Notes: generated by a model not told the origin, from the sequence alone. Positions 54,185 to 63,902 are shown, counted from the stretch's first letter. The stretch: 64,000 nt of DNA from Gluconacetobacter takamatsuzukensis (GCF_014174275.1 NZ_JABEQK010000002.1:372001-436000), one strand, 5' to 3'. Translations and numbers: made by a program.

Positions 54185-54547
54185 CTCATTTCCACCATGA
54201 AGGCGCATGTGCTGAATCTCACCACGACGATGAAAGAGGCGGGACGCGCATGAAGACGCGATCGCGTAGTGAAAACACGGTAATTGTCCTATTCTTTAAT
54301 TGAAACAGTCCAGTTTTAAATAATATATACTTGATGAATTAAAAATATTAACATTTAATTTTTTCACATCAGAGATTTTGTTTTATGAACGATCGGACTG
54401 CGCGGGGCAGGAGGGCGCGGCTTCGGTGGCCGCACCGGGGGCGCCCTCCTGTCCGCCATGCCGGGCAGTTGGATTGGCGGCCGGGACCCGCTATGTCACC
54501 ACCCGCTGTCTCAGCGCTTCCTGAACGTCCCAGCAAAGGTCCATCCG
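54185..54547. other. AT-rich divergent intergenic region
   Basis: 363 bp between the TonB receptor and DUF3297. Bases about 54285-54395 are strongly A/T-rich, with possible promoter TTGAAA-17-ATATAT on the plus strand. A 13- to 14-bp inverted repeat (GGCAGGAGGGCGC at 54406, GCGCCCTCCTGTCC at 54441-54454) lies downstream. No gene seen. Confidence 0.6.
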
Positions 54548-54790
54548 ATGAGTGACACGCCCCCCGATCGCCTGTGCGCCAACGCCGAAAGCCCGTTCCA
54601 CAATGCCGCCCTGCTGGAACGCGGGATCGGCGTGCGCTTCAAGGGCGTCGAGAAGACGAATGTCGAGGAATATTGCATCAGCGAGGGCTGGGTGCGGCTG
54701 GCCGTTGGCCGGACGACGGACCGGCGCGGCAACCCGATGACGATCAAGCTCCAGGGCCCGGTCGAGGTCTGGTTCAAGGACGCCGAGTAA
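54548..54790 (+). CDS. DUF3297 family protein
   Basis: 80 residues of a small family common in proteobacteria, sometimes annotated as glutathione-peroxidase-associated. Core GIGVRFKGVEKTNVEEYCIS and EGWVRLAVGRTTDRRGNPMT with VWFKDAE at the end. One Cys (about 43). ATG at 54548. Function unknown. It lies 98 bp before the SQR gene. Confidence 0.8.
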   Translation: MSDTPPDRLCANAESPFHNAALLERGIGVRFKGVEKTNVEEYCISEGWVRLAVGRTTDRRGNPMTIKLQGPVEVWFKDAE

Positions 54791-54888
54791 CCCCCACCGC
54801 CCGGCAGACCTCCGAAATTCGCCTACGAATTTCGCAGTCAGGGGACTAGGATCGGCCTCCGTACGGATACAAGCGTAAGGAGACACCC

Positions 54889-56145
54889 ATGGCCCCGACC
54901 CAGACGGATATTCCCGACAGTGACCGCTTCACCGTCGTCATTGTCGGCGGCGGGGCGGCGGGCCTGACGGTCGCCGCACGCCTGCGGCGCGCGCGGCCCA
55001 ACCTGTCGATCGCGGTCATCGACCCCGCCACCACCCATGCCTACCAGCCGGGGTGGACGCTGGTGGGGGCCGGCGTCATGGCCCTCAAGGACACGCTGCG
55101 GCAGGAAGGCGGGCTGATCCCCAAGGGCGTGCGCTGGCTGCGCGCCGCTGTCGCGTCCTTCACGCCGGAAGAAAATGCCGTCACCCTGGCCGACGGCCGG
55201 CGCATCTCCTATCGCCGCCTCGTGGTCTGCCCCGGTCTGCAACTGGACTGGGGCAAGATCGACGGCCTGGCGGACACGCTGGGCCGCAACGGCGTATGCA
55301 GCAATTATTCGCGCGACACGGTCGAATATACCTGGGCCTGCATCCAGTCGCTCAAGGGCGGCACGGCGCTGTTCACCCAGCCGCCGATGCCCATCAAATG
55401 CGCCGGCGCCCCGCAGAAGATCGCCTATCTCGCCTCCGATCACTGGCGGCGCGAGGGCGTGCTCAGCCGCATGAAGGTCGAATTCGACGTGGCGGGCGAT
55501 GCGCTGTTCGGCGTGAAATATTTCGTGCCCCCGCTTCAGGACGCGATCGATTATTACGGCATCGACCTGCATCTCAAGCATAATCTGGTCGCGGTCGACG
55601 GGCCGAAGCGCCAGGCCACCTTCGCCGTCACCGCGCCCGACGGCAGCAGCAGCATGGTCACGCGCGGCTTCGACATGCTGCATGTCACCCCGCCCCAGAG
55701 CGCGCCCGATTTCATCAAGTCCAGTCCGCTGGTCAACGCCGCCGGCTGGCTGGATGTCGATGCCACGACCCTGCGCCATGTGCGCTTCGACACCGTGTTC
55801 GGCCTGGGCGACGTCATCGGCACCAGCAATGCCAAGACGGCCGCCGCCGCCCGCGCGCAGGCGCCGGTGGTGGTCGAAAACCTGCTGGCATCGCTCGACG
55901 GCCGTCCCCTGGCCGGCGCGTATGACGGCTATGGCGCCTGTCCGCTGACCGTGTCCTACGGGCGGGTGGTGCTGGCCGAATTCCTCTATGGCGGCGTGCC
56001 GGCCCCCAGCTTCCATTACGACCAGCGCAAGCCCAGCCGCTTCGCCTGGATCCTCAAGACCAAGGTGTTCCCGCAGCTTTACTGGAACATGATGCTGACC
56101 GGCCGCGACGTGCACCTGCCGCACAAGCCCGTCCAGGGCGCCTGA
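54889..56145 (+). CDS. sqr: Sulfide:quinone oxidoreductase, type II
   Basis: 418 residues. The FAD-binding VVIVGGGAAGLTVAARL is at about 16-32. Active-site cysteines are at 171 (MPIKCAGAP) and 351 (YGACPLTVSYG), the pair found in type II SQR. HVTPPQSAPDF and FGLGDVIGTSNAKTAAAARA are conserved. The C-terminal amphipathic helix (WILKTKVFPQLYWNMMLTG) fits monotopic membrane binding. It oxidises sulfide to sulfane sulfur and feeds quinones. A GGAGACACC site precedes the ATG. Confidence 0.92.
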   Translation: MAPTQTDIPDSDRFTVVIVGGGAAGLTVAARLRRARPNLSIAVIDPATTHAYQPGWTLVGAGVMALKDTLRQEGGLIPKGVRWLRAAVASFTPEENAVTLADGRRISYRRLVVCPGLQLDWGKIDGLADTLGRNGVCSNYSRDTVEYTWACIQSLKGGTALFTQPPMPIKCAGAPQKIAYLASDHWRREGVLSRMKVEFDVAGDALFGVKYFVPPLQDAIDYYGIDLHLKHNLVAVDGPKRQATFAVTAPDGSSSMVTRGFDMLHVTPPQSAPDFIKSSPLVNAAGWLDVDATTLRHVRFDTVFGLGDVIGTSNAKTAAAARAQAPVVVENLLASLDGRPLAGAYDGYGACPLTVSYGRVVLAEFLYGGVPAPSFHYDQRKPSRFAWILKTKVFPQLYWNMMLTGRDVHLPHKPVQGA

Positions 56146-56154
56146 GCCTGACGA

Positions 56155-56189
56155 AAAACGCGCGCCGGTGGTGATCCGGCGCGCGTTTT
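56155..56189. terminator. Bidirectional intrinsic terminator between sqr and hpnN
   Basis: Perfect 14-bp inverted repeat AAAACGCGCGCCGG (56155-56168) and CCGGCGCGCGTTTT (56176-56189) between convergent genes, with T tails in both directions. Confidence 0.9.
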
Positions 56190-56223
56190 CCCCGGGCCAG
56201 CCGGGCCCCGCAGGGGCCGCCTT

Positions 56224-58818
56224 TTACCGCTCGTCGATCGCCCGCTTGGGCAGCAGCGCGGGCACGAAGATCAGCGTGGCCAGCAGGGTGCAGGCCAGCG
56301 ACAGCAGCAGCAGCCGGCCCATGCTGGCGGTCCCGGGATGGTGCGATGCCGCCAGCGAGCCGAAGGCGGTGCTCGTCGTCAGGGCCGAGAACAGCACCGC
56401 CCGCGCCGTGGGGCTGGACAGCGGCGCCCGCACCCCCGCCCGCCAGTTCATGACGAAATAGATGTTGAACGACACCCCCACGCCCAGCAGCAGCGGCAGG
56501 GCGATGATGTTCGCGAAGTTCAGCTGTTCCGGCACCATGATGATCAGGATCACCGTCATCAGCGCCGAAAGCAGCAGCGGCGCCAGCACCAGGGCCATGT
56601 CCAGCACGCGGCGCAGTGCCACCAGCAGGATCACCGCAATCATGCCGATGGCCGACAGCGCGGCGAAGACGAAGGCGCGGACCATGGTGGCCGCACTTTC
56701 CACCACCTCGATCGCCGGCCCGCCGGCATCGGGCGCCACGCTGGTAATCTCGGTGACGTAGCGGCGCAGCTCGGCATTGCTGTCCATCCCTGCCTTGGGA
56801 TGGACCGAGACGATGGCACGGCCATCGGGCAGCAGATAATCGCGCCGGATCGACGGCGGCACGTCATCCTGGGTCACGGCATGCGCCCCCAGCATCTGGC
56901 GCAACTGGTCCAGCTGCCCGGGCAGGAAGCGCACCAGCGCGGTATTCGCCGCCATCAGCCGCTCGTCCGGCGCGTGCGACAGCCGGTCCAGCGCGGCCTG
57001 GATCCGGCGCAGCGGGTCGTGCGGGTCCAGCCGGTCCAGCACGGCGCCCAGATCATGCGCCGACTTGGCGGCCGAGGCACGCAGCGCGGCGGCATCCGGC
57101 GCCGGGCGCGGGTTGGGCACCACCAGCGTCGACAGCAGGATCGATGCCGCATCCTGGATCATCGCCAGCTTGGGCGTCTGGTCTGCGGGCACCAGCGTGC
57201 CCAGCCACATCGCATCGTCCACCATCGGCAGGTGCGACAGGCGGTCGGCCAGGTCCTGCGCCTGCTTCAGGTCGGGGACCAGAATCTCCGCGCCATAGGG
57301 CGAGGATTGCGGGTCCTTCATCAGCAGCTTCAGCGTGCGCATCCCTTCCGAATGCGGGTCCTTGGTATGCAGCGGATCGGCATCGAAGGTCAGCACCGGA
57401 ATCAGCGCCGCCCCCAGCACCGCCAGAAAGGTGAAGACGCTCAGGATCTGGGTGCGATAGACGCGCACCGCGCGGTCCGCCGGCCGGGCGAAGGCAAAGC
57501 CCGCCACCTGCTGGTCGAGCGGCGGATGAAACAGCAGCAGCAATGCCGGCAGCAGCGTGACGGTGCAGATAAAGGCGATCAGCATGCCGAAGCCGGCGAT
57601 CAGCCCCAATTGCGCCACGCCGACAAAGGCGGTGGGCGTAAAGGCCAGGAAGCCGGCCATCGTCGCCATGGCCGCAACCAGGATCTGGTGGCCGGTTTCC
57701 TCACCCGTATGCTCCAGCGCCGTCCGGATCGGCGGAATCTGCCCCGAGGGCAGGCGCTGGGCGCGAAAGCGCACCGAGAACTGGATCGCGAAATCGACCG
57801 CGATCCCCACGAACAGCACGGCGAAGGCGACCGAAATCAGGTTCAGCGTCCCGACCGCCAGGGCGGCGAACCCCGTCGTCAGCACCAGCCCCACCACCAG
57901 CGTCACGACGATGGGCACGATGATCCGCCAGCTGCGCACCGCCAGGAACAGCCACAGCGTGACCAGCACCAGCGATCCCACCAGCCCCGCCACCATGCCC
58001 TGGGCAACGGTGGCGAATTCCTCGTCGCTGATCTGCACGTCGCCGGTCAGGTTGACCCGCGCATGGCCCGAGCGCACGAATTCCAGCCCGGCGATCGCCT
58101 TGTGCATCGCGTCGCTGGCCTCGCCCCCCGGCTGGAACGACCCGTAATCCAGGCGCGGCCGGGTCACGACGAAGACATATTTGCCGGCCAGGTCGGCCAG
58201 GCTGCCGGCCAACATCCGCTCCCACGACAAAGGCTGGGGGGTGCCGTCGGCCGCCTGTTCCAGCGTGTTGGCAAAGGCATTCAACGCCGGCTGGAAAGTC
58301 TTCAGGTCCGCCTGCCCCTGCGACACGCCCAGCGCGATCAGCGACAGCGCGTCGAACAGGCCGCGCCCCGACGGGTCGGCCGCCAGCCCGCCCAGGAAGG
58401 GCTGCGCCGTCACGGTCGTATCCAGCACCGACGCCAGGCTCTTCTGGTCCAGGAACAGCAGCCCGTTATGCACCAGGTATGGGTCGTCCTGCGGAATGGT
58501 CACCGACAGGAAATGGGTGGTGTCATGGCGCAGCCGCTCGGCCAGCTCGCGCGCCGTGACCAGGGCCTCTTCGGGCAGGTCGGCATCGATGACGGCCACC
58601 ATCTGATCCTGGTTCTGCGGGAACAGGCGCGCCAGCTCGTCCGACCGCTGCTTCCACGGCAGGGTGGACGAGAACATCGTCCCGGTGTCGGTCGTGACCC
58701 CCAGCCGTTCCATGCTGGAAAAGACGGCCCCTCCGACCAACAGCGCAAACAGCACCAGTGTGAGCACGGCATGGCGGGCACAGACCGCCACAAGGCGACC
58801 GATCGGAATGGACGGCAT
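56224..58818 (-). CDS. hpnN: Hopanoid RND transporter HpnN
   Basis: 864 residues of the RND superfamily with two SSD-like blocks. Helix 1 is LTLVLFALLVGGAVF, the first large periplasmic loop follows, and VDFAIQFSVRFRAQR is in the first SSD. The second SSD has LPLLLGVGVSFNIYFVMNW. It exports hopanoids to the outer membrane in Rhodopseudomonas and Burkholderia. ATG at 58818. It follows hpnL on the same strand after 257 bp. The rest of the hopanoid cluster (shc, hpnC-E) is elsewhere. Confidence 0.93.
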   Translation of the reverse strand: MPSIPIGRLVAVCARHAVLTLVLFALLVGGAVFSSMERLGVTTDTGTMFSSTLPWKQRSDELARLFPQNQDQMVAVIDADLPEEALVTARELAERLRHDTTHFLSVTIPQDDPYLVHNGLLFLDQKSLASVLDTTVTAQPFLGGLAADPSGRGLFDALSLIALGVSQGQADLKTFQPALNAFANTLEQAADGTPQPLSWERMLAGSLADLAGKYVFVVTRPRLDYGSFQPGGEASDAMHKAIAGLEFVRSGHARVNLTGDVQISDEEFATVAQGMVAGLVGSLVLVTLWLFLAVRSWRIIVPIVVTLVVGLVLTTGFAALAVGTLNLISVAFAVLFVGIAVDFAIQFSVRFRAQRLPSGQIPPIRTALEHTGEETGHQILVAAMATMAGFLAFTPTAFVGVAQLGLIAGFGMLIAFICTVTLLPALLLLFHPPLDQQVAGFAFARPADRAVRVYRTQILSVFTFLAVLGAALIPVLTFDADPLHTKDPHSEGMRTLKLLMKDPQSSPYGAEILVPDLKQAQDLADRLSHLPMVDDAMWLGTLVPADQTPKLAMIQDAASILLSTLVVPNPRPAPDAAALRASAAKSAHDLGAVLDRLDPHDPLRRIQAALDRLSHAPDERLMAANTALVRFLPGQLDQLRQMLGAHAVTQDDVPPSIRRDYLLPDGRAIVSVHPKAGMDSNAELRRYVTEITSVAPDAGGPAIEVVESAATMVRAFVFAALSAIGMIAVILLVALRRVLDMALVLAPLLLSALMTVILIIMVPEQLNFANIIALPLLLGVGVSFNIYFVMNWRAGVRAPLSSPTARAVLFSALTTSTAFGSLAASHHPGTASMGRLLLLSLACTLLATLIFVPALLPKRAIDER

Positions 58819-59075
58819 GATTCGTAATTCAGCCCTTGAGGTACGGACGGCGCGGCTGCAACGAAGGCGATGCCACGCGATGGGGGATCGTTTGACCCAT
58901 GATGATAACCGGATGCAAGGCGCATGTTCGGCATGCTGCCTTGCCTGTCAACGTGGCAGACATCGTTGCGCGATACGCCAGGGCCGCCGGGCAGAAGAAA
59001 AACAGCAGGTTAAGCCGCAATATGGCCCGCCGTCCCCGTCAGGAGCACATTCCAGGGACATATCCCATGGACCCA

Positions 59076-60080
59076 TCAATGGCCCGGCAGGCCGACACCG
59101 TGATCCAGCTTGCGGCTGGGCCCTTGCCAGTGCGTTTCCATCCACTGCCAGCCGGCCAGTGCCGGCAGTCCCCAGGCGATCTCGCGCAGCCGCTTGATCA
59201 GCGACAACCCGATGGAAACCGCCGGCGGCAGGCCGCACAGGCTGCCGATCAGGATGAACCCTCCTTCGGACACACCCAGCGCGCCCGGTACGGCAAACCC
59301 GACCGACTTGGCCGCCTGTCCCACGCTTTCGATCACGAAACCATGGGCAAGCGACCGGTCATGGCCCATGAAATGCAGGATCAGGCACACCTCGACCGCC
59401 CCCAGCGACCAGGCGAGCAGCTGGCAGAACCCCGCCCGCAGCGCATGGCCCGGCGCGGTGTACAGCCCCATGATCTCGCCATGCAGGCCACGGATGCTCT
59501 CCACCCCCGTCCAGCCCAGATGGGCGGCGATGCGCACCAGCAGCCGCTCGACGACCGAGACCGCGCCCAGGCACTGGCTGCCCAGGAACACCGCCCCCAG
59601 CAGCAGCGCCAGGCCCGCGCTTTCCACCAGCTCGTCGGTCACCGACGACCGCTTGACCAGGCACAGCAGCAGCGCCAGCCCCAGCAGGGTAAAGATCACC
59701 TGGCTCAGCAACTCGATCGTCAGGTCGCAGATCGTCGCCGCCGCCGCCCGCCGCAGGCCGGGCCCGCGCCGGGCCAGCAACCGGGCCGAGATCACTTCGC
59801 CCCCCACCTGGGCCACCGGCAGCAGGTTGTTCACGCCCTCGCGCACGCAGCGCAGTGACACATAGTCCCGCAGCTTCAGTTCCGGTTCGGCGCGTCCGGC
59901 GATGATCTGCCACGACCGGGCGGAAAGCAGGACCTGGATGGCATGGAACAGGATCGCGGCCAGGATTCCCCAGCCCCCGACCATGACCAGATGCAGAATG
60001 GCATGCACGCCGAAGCGGGACAGCAACCAGAGCGTGAGCGCCATGCCGAACAATCCGGCGGCCAAAGTCACCAGCTTCAT
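59076..60080 (-). CDS. hpnL: HpnL / LPG-synthase-TM-like membrane protein
   Basis: 334 residues, about 7-8 helices of the UPF0104/AglD-LPG-synthase transmembrane family; HpnL is the hopanoid-associated branch. LRCVREGVNNLLPVAQVGGE (about 77-96) and VIESVGQAAKSVGFAVPGALGVSEGG are conserved. ATG at 60080, 54 bases inside a longer frame. It lies between ribH and hpnN, so hopanoid association is by neighbour and family. Confidence 0.88.
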   Translation of the reverse strand: MKLVTLAAGLFGMALTLWLLSRFGVHAILHLVMVGGWGILAAILFHAIQVLLSARSWQIIAGRAEPELKLRDYVSLRCVREGVNNLLPVAQVGGEVISARLLARRGPGLRRAAAATICDLTIELLSQVIFTLLGLALLLCLVKRSSVTDELVESAGLALLLGAVFLGSQCLGAVSVVERLLVRIAAHLGWTGVESIRGLHGEIMGLYTAPGHALRAGFCQLLAWSLGAVEVCLILHFMGHDRSLAHGFVIESVGQAAKSVGFAVPGALGVSEGGFILIGSLCGLPPAVSIGLSLIKRLREIAWGLPALAGWQWMETHWQGPSRKLDHGVGLPGH

Positions 60081-60148
60081 TCCATGCCCCCGCGTTCCGG
60101 CCCAGCCAGACCCAGCGCCGGCATTCGCCGGCATGCGGGGGCAGCGTA

Positions 60149-60631
60149 TCAGCCCTTGATTTTGCGTATCAAGGCCAGACTTTCCACACAGGCCGCCGCG
60201 GCCTCGCGTCCCTTGTTATGTTCGTCGTCGCGCGAGCGCAGAAAAGCCTGCTCGTCGGTGTAGGTGGTCAGCACGCCGAAGGCCACCGGTACCTCGGTCG
60301 CCAGCGACGCCTGCATCAGCCCCACCGCCGCGCCCAGGCTGATGAATTCGAAATGGGCGGTATCGCCCTTCACCACGCAGCCCAGGCAGATCACGCCCTC
60401 GTAGCGGCCGGTACGGGCCAGGGTCTGGGCCAGCAGCGGCAGTTCGTAGGCGCCGGGGGCGTACAGCAGGTCCTCGTCCGCAACGGTGATGCCGTGCTCG
60501 CCCAGCCATTCCAGGGCGCCGTTGCGCAGGCCGTGGGTCACGGTCTCGTTGAAGCGGCTGACCACGATCGCCAGGCGCGGCGGCCGGGCGAAGCTGAGGT
60601 CGGGCGAGGTCGAGGGCTTGTTGGTGCTCAT
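60149..60631 (-). CDS. ribH: 6,7-dimethyl-8-ribityllumazine synthase
   Basis: 160 residues. LAIVVSRFNETVTHGLRNGA carries the substrate Phe/Asn, YAPGAYELPLLAQTLA and GVICLGCVVKGDTAHFEFIS the phosphate and catalytic His. It condenses ArP with DHBP to lumazine. ATG at 60631. Fourth rib gene in the run ribD-ribE-ribBA-ribH; nusB, usually next in alphaproteobacteria, is replaced here by hpnL. Confidence 0.96.
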   Translation of the reverse strand: MSTNKPSTSPDLSFARPPRLAIVVSRFNETVTHGLRNGALEWLGEHGITVADEDLLYAPGAYELPLLAQTLARTGRYEGVICLGCVVKGDTAHFEFISLGAAVGLMQASLATEVPVAFGVLTTYTDEQAFLRSRDDEHNKGREAAAACVESLALIRKIKG

Positions 60632-60641
60632 GGTCCGTATT

Positions 60642-61907
60642 TCACTCCGCCGCGGCGTCGATCGCGGCAAACAGCTGGTGCCCCATGCGGGTGCGCTTGG
60701 CATCCAGATAGGCGCGGTTGAAGGGATTGGGCGCGATTTCCAGCGGCACGCGCTCGCGCACGGCAAAGCCATGCTGCTCCATCGCCGCGACCTTGGCCGG
60801 ATTGTTGGTCATCAGGTCCAGCGTCCGCACGCCCAGCGAGCGCAGGATCGCCCCGGCCGCCGTCCAGTCGCGCGCGTCGGTCTCGAATCCCAGCCGATGG
60901 TTGGCGTCCACCGTGTCCAGCCCGCGATCCTGCAAGGCATAGGCGCGGATCTTGTTGGCCAGTCCGATCCCCCGTCCCTCATGCCCGCGCAGGTACAGCA
61001 GCACCCCGCTCTCGGCCGCCCCGATCCGCGCCAGCGCGCCCTGAAGCTGGGCGCCGCAATCGCAGCGCATCGACCCCAGCGCATCGCCGGTAACGCATTC
61101 CGAATGCAGCCGCACCAGCGGCACCGCGCCCTGCCGGGCGGGGTCGCCCTTCACCAGGGCGACATGCTCGGTCCCGTCGGCGGCCCGAAAGGCATGGATC
61201 ACCAGATCCTCGCCGCCATAGATGCTGGGCAGCGCGGCCTGGGCGATCTTCTCGATCCGCGGCTCGGGCGTGGCGGCGGCAACGGCATCGCGGTCCCGCA
61301 GCCACGCCACCAGTTCCGCGATCGACAGGATCGGCAGCTTGTGGCGCTCGGCGTAGGGGCGCAGCTCCGCCATCCGCGCCATCGACCCGTCTTCGTTCAT
61401 GATCTCGCAGATCACGGCGGCGGGTGTCCTTCCCGCCAGGCGTGCCAGCTCGATCGAGGCCTCGGTGTGGCCGTTGCGGGCCAGCACCCCGCCGGGCACC
61501 GCGCGCAGCGGAAAGATATGGCCGGGCGAGACCAGGTCGGCCGGCCCGGCATCCGGCGCCACCGCCACCTGGATGGTACGGGCGCGGTCGGCGGCGGAAA
61601 TGCCGGTATCCACGCCCTCGCGCGCCTCGATCGAGACCGTGAAGGCAGTCTCGCGCGGGCAGGTATTCACCCGCGTCATCATCGGCAGACCCAGCCGTTC
61701 GACCAGTCCGGCCTCCAGCGGCAGGCAGACCAGGCCGCGCGCATGCGTGACCATGAAATTGATCGCGGCGGGCGTGACCAGGTCGGCGGCCATCACCAGG
61801 TCGCCCTCGTTTTCCCGATCCTCGTCATCGACCAGGATCACCATGCCGCCCGCGCGGATCGCCTCGATCGCGGTCCGCAGGCGCGGGCCCATTACCGGTA
61901 CTGACAT
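60642..61907 (-). CDS. ribBA: Bifunctional DHBP synthase / GTP cyclohydrolase II
   Basis: 421 residues. The N-terminal DHBP synthase (VILVDDEDRENEGDLVMAAD; RTGHTEASIELARLAG-like block) makes the four-carbon unit. The C-terminal cyclohydrolase II has the zinc Cys cluster HSECVTGDALGSMRCDCGAQ and RGHEGRGIGLANKIRAY. ATG at 61907, 16 bases inside the ribE end. Both domains keep the catalytic residues that can be checked by eye. Confidence 0.96.
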   Translation of the reverse strand: MSVPVMGPRLRTAIEAIRAGGMVILVDDEDRENEGDLVMAADLVTPAAINFMVTHARGLVCLPLEAGLVERLGLPMMTRVNTCPRETAFTVSIEAREGVDTGISAADRARTIQVAVAPDAGPADLVSPGHIFPLRAVPGGVLARNGHTEASIELARLAGRTPAAVICEIMNEDGSMARMAELRPYAERHKLPILSIAELVAWLRDRDAVAAATPEPRIEKIAQAALPSIYGGEDLVIHAFRAADGTEHVALVKGDPARQGAVPLVRLHSECVTGDALGSMRCDCGAQLQGALARIGAAESGVLLYLRGHEGRGIGLANKIRAYALQDRGLDTVDANHRLGFETDARDWTAAGAILRSLGVRTLDLMTNNPAKVAAMEQHGFAVRERVPLEIAPNPFNRAYLDAKRTRMGHQLFAAIDAAAE

Positions 61908-62509
61908 AGTGTCTCCACATATTTCGCAATCACATCCACCTCGACATTCACCGCGTCGCCGGGGGCAAGCGTGCCCAGGCTGGTATGGGTCCAGGTGTGC
62001 GGGATGATCATCAGGGCCACGGGGAATTCGTCCGGCCCGGCGCCCGCCGTGCCGGGCGCGCCAATCTCGTTCAGCGTCAGGCTGATGCCGTCCAGGGTGA
62101 TCGATCCCTTTTCGACCAGGTAGCGGCGCAGCGCGGCGGGAATGGCAAAGACCACCCGCCGCGCCTCGCCGGCCGGTTCGACCGCCAGCAGGCGCCCGGT
62201 ACCGTCCACATGCCCCTGCACGATATGGCCCGACAGCCGGGTGGCCGGGGTCACGGCGCGCTCCAGGTTCACCCGTCCGCCTTCGGCCAAGCGGCCCAGG
62301 CTGGTCCGGTCCAGCGTCTCGATGCTGATGAAGAAGGACGCGTTGCCCGCCGCGTCGAATTCGGTAACGGTCAGGCACACGCCGTTGACGGCGATGCTCT
62401 CGCCCATCGACAGGTCGCCGATACCGGTGGCAATCGCGACATGCAGCGCGCGGTCGCCGCGCCGGGCCTGCGTGACGGTGCCCAGATGCTCTATGATGCC
62501 GGAAAACAT
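61892..62509 (-). CDS. ribE: Riboflavin synthase alpha chain
   Basis: 205 residues with two similar lumazine-binding barrels: MFSGIIEHLGTVTQARRG / INGVCLTV-type block and GHIVQGHVDGTGRLLA / ITLDGISLTLNEIG. It dismutates two lumazines to riboflavin. The start overlaps the ribD end by 19 bases and the end overlaps ribBA, so the genes are tightly coupled. Confidence 0.97.
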   Translation of the reverse strand: MFSGIIEHLGTVTQARRGDRALHVAIATGIGDLSMGESIAVNGVCLTVTEFDAAGNASFFISIETLDRTSLGRLAEGGRVNLERAVTPATRLSGHIVQGHVDGTGRLLAVEPAGEARRVVFAIPAALRRYLVEKGSITLDGISLTLNEIGAPGTAGAGPDEFPVALMIIPHTWTHTSLGTLAPGDAVNVEVDVIAKYVETLCQYR

Positions 62510-63612
62510 GCTTCCCCTTCAGGCGCCGTCAGCGACGCCCCCAGTTCCGGGAACAGGCGCAGCGGCGTATCCGTCCCCGTGCGAACGGCCACATCCAGCC
62601 GTTCGGTCCCATCCGGGCCGACCCCGATGGTCAGCCAGTCATCCCACAGCCCCGCCGCGCGCAGCGCCGCCAGCAGGCCGGGCCCGGCCTCGACCAGGGC
62701 CCACAGCACGCCGGCCGCGCCCAGCAGCGCGGGCAGGCGGGCAATATCGTCGCAGGTGCGTACGTCGAACCCGCGTGCGACCGCATCCGCGCGCCAGTCC
62801 GCCGGCACCCGGCCCCGGCGGTCGCAGACGGCCAGCAGCCGGGGCGCGCGGCCCGCATGATCGGCGACCCGGCGCACATCCAGCCCCGGCCGGTCGGCCA
62901 GCACCGTGCCGCTGCCGGTCACGATCGCGTCGGTCGCCCGGCGCAGCCGGTGCGCCAGCGTCAGCGCGGCATCCGAGGTAAAGGTGGTCCGCCCGGCGGG
63001 CGGGATCATGGAGCCGGCGCCATCCACCGCCTGCTTGACCGTCAGCCACGCCCGTCCGGTCCGCGACCAGTGGGCAAACGGCGTAATCAGTGCCCGGCAC
63101 GCGGCGGCCGCTTCCCCATCCGGGCCCAGCACATGCACGGCACAGCCCGCGGCGCGCAGGCGGTCGATGCCGCCGCCGGCGACGCGCGGATTGGGGTCGG
63201 CCACCCCCACCCACACGGTACGGATCGGCGAGGCCAGGATGGCTTCCGAGCACGGGCCGGTGCGGCCGGTATGGTTGCAGGGTTCCAGCGTCACGACCGC
63301 GACGGCGGCGCGCGCCATCAGTCCCAGGTCGGCGCATTGGCGCAGCGCCCGGGCCTCGGCATGCGCGGTCCCGGCACGATGATGGGCGGCAACGGTCAGG
63401 ATGTCGCCATGCCGGTCCAGGATGGCGCAGCCGACAGGGGGGTTGGGGGCGGTCGCCCCCACGAAGCGCGCGGCCTCGTCGACGGCGGCGCGAAAGGCCC
63501 GCGCGACCAGGGGCCAGGGAAGGGCCACGGACGCGGTTCCACTGGTCGGGGCATGCCCCGTTCCGCCGGATTCCGCATTGACCGCAGACATAGCCAAAAC
63601 CAATGGTCCCAT
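62491..63612 (-). CDS. ribD: Bifunctional pyrimidine deaminase/reductase RibD
   Basis: About 373 residues. The deaminase domain has the zinc site HAEARAL and TLEPCNHTGRTGPCSEAIL, followed by the reductase domain (GRAWLTVKQAVDGAG; VTGSGTVLADRPGLDVR). The start may be 63612 or 63591 (MSAVNAESGG); neither has a strong ribosome site, as expected for a gene whose site is masked by the FMN riboswitch upstream. Confidence 0.95.
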   Translation of the reverse strand: MGPLVLAMSAVNAESGGTGHAPTSGTASVALPWPLVARAFRAAVDEAARFVGATAPNPPVGCAILDRHGDILTVAAHHRAGTAHAEARALRQCADLGLMARAAVAVVTLEPCNHTGRTGPCSEAILASPIRTVWVGVADPNPRVAGGGIDRLRAAGCAVHVLGPDGEAAAACRALITPFAHWSRTGRAWLTVKQAVDGAGSMIPPAGRTTFTSDAALTLAHRLRRATDAIVTGSGTVLADRPGLDVRRVADHAGRAPRLLAVCDRRGRVPADWRADAVARGFDVRTCDDIARLPALLGAAGVLWALVEAGPGLLAALRAAGLWDDWLTIGVGPDGTERLDVAVRTGTDTPLRLFPELGASLTAPEGEACFPAS

Positions 63613-63680
63613 CCCAATGGACGGACCCGGGGCGCGTCAGCCCGACGACGCGCCACGAAATGGCGCGCCTTGCGGACATC

Positions 63681-63842
63681 GTTCTCTCTCATCCGGACTA
63701 TGACCGTCGGCCCCGGAATCACACCGGGTCTGCTGACCCCACCCGACACAAGGCCAAGTGGGCGCTCGCGGGCTTATGCGCGGCCGGCACGCTGGCCGGG
63801 CGCAATTACCGCCGGTGGGGATTTTCACCCCGCCCCGAGAAC
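63681..63842 (-). promoter_or_regulatory. FMN riboswitch (RFN element)
   Basis: Minus strand from 63842: 5' helix GTTCTCGGGGCGGGGTGAAA, the conserved TTCCCCACCGGCGGT-like stretch, an extended variable arm, and CAGACCCGGTGTGATTCCGG with GGATGAGAGAGAAC closing the helix. It binds FMN and shuts off the downstream rib genes, ending about 70 bases before ribD. Confidence 0.93.
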
Positions 63843-63902
63843 GTCAGTTCAGCCGGCTACAGCAGCCGGCATATCAGCAATATTGGGCAAGGGCCGGCGG
63901 GA

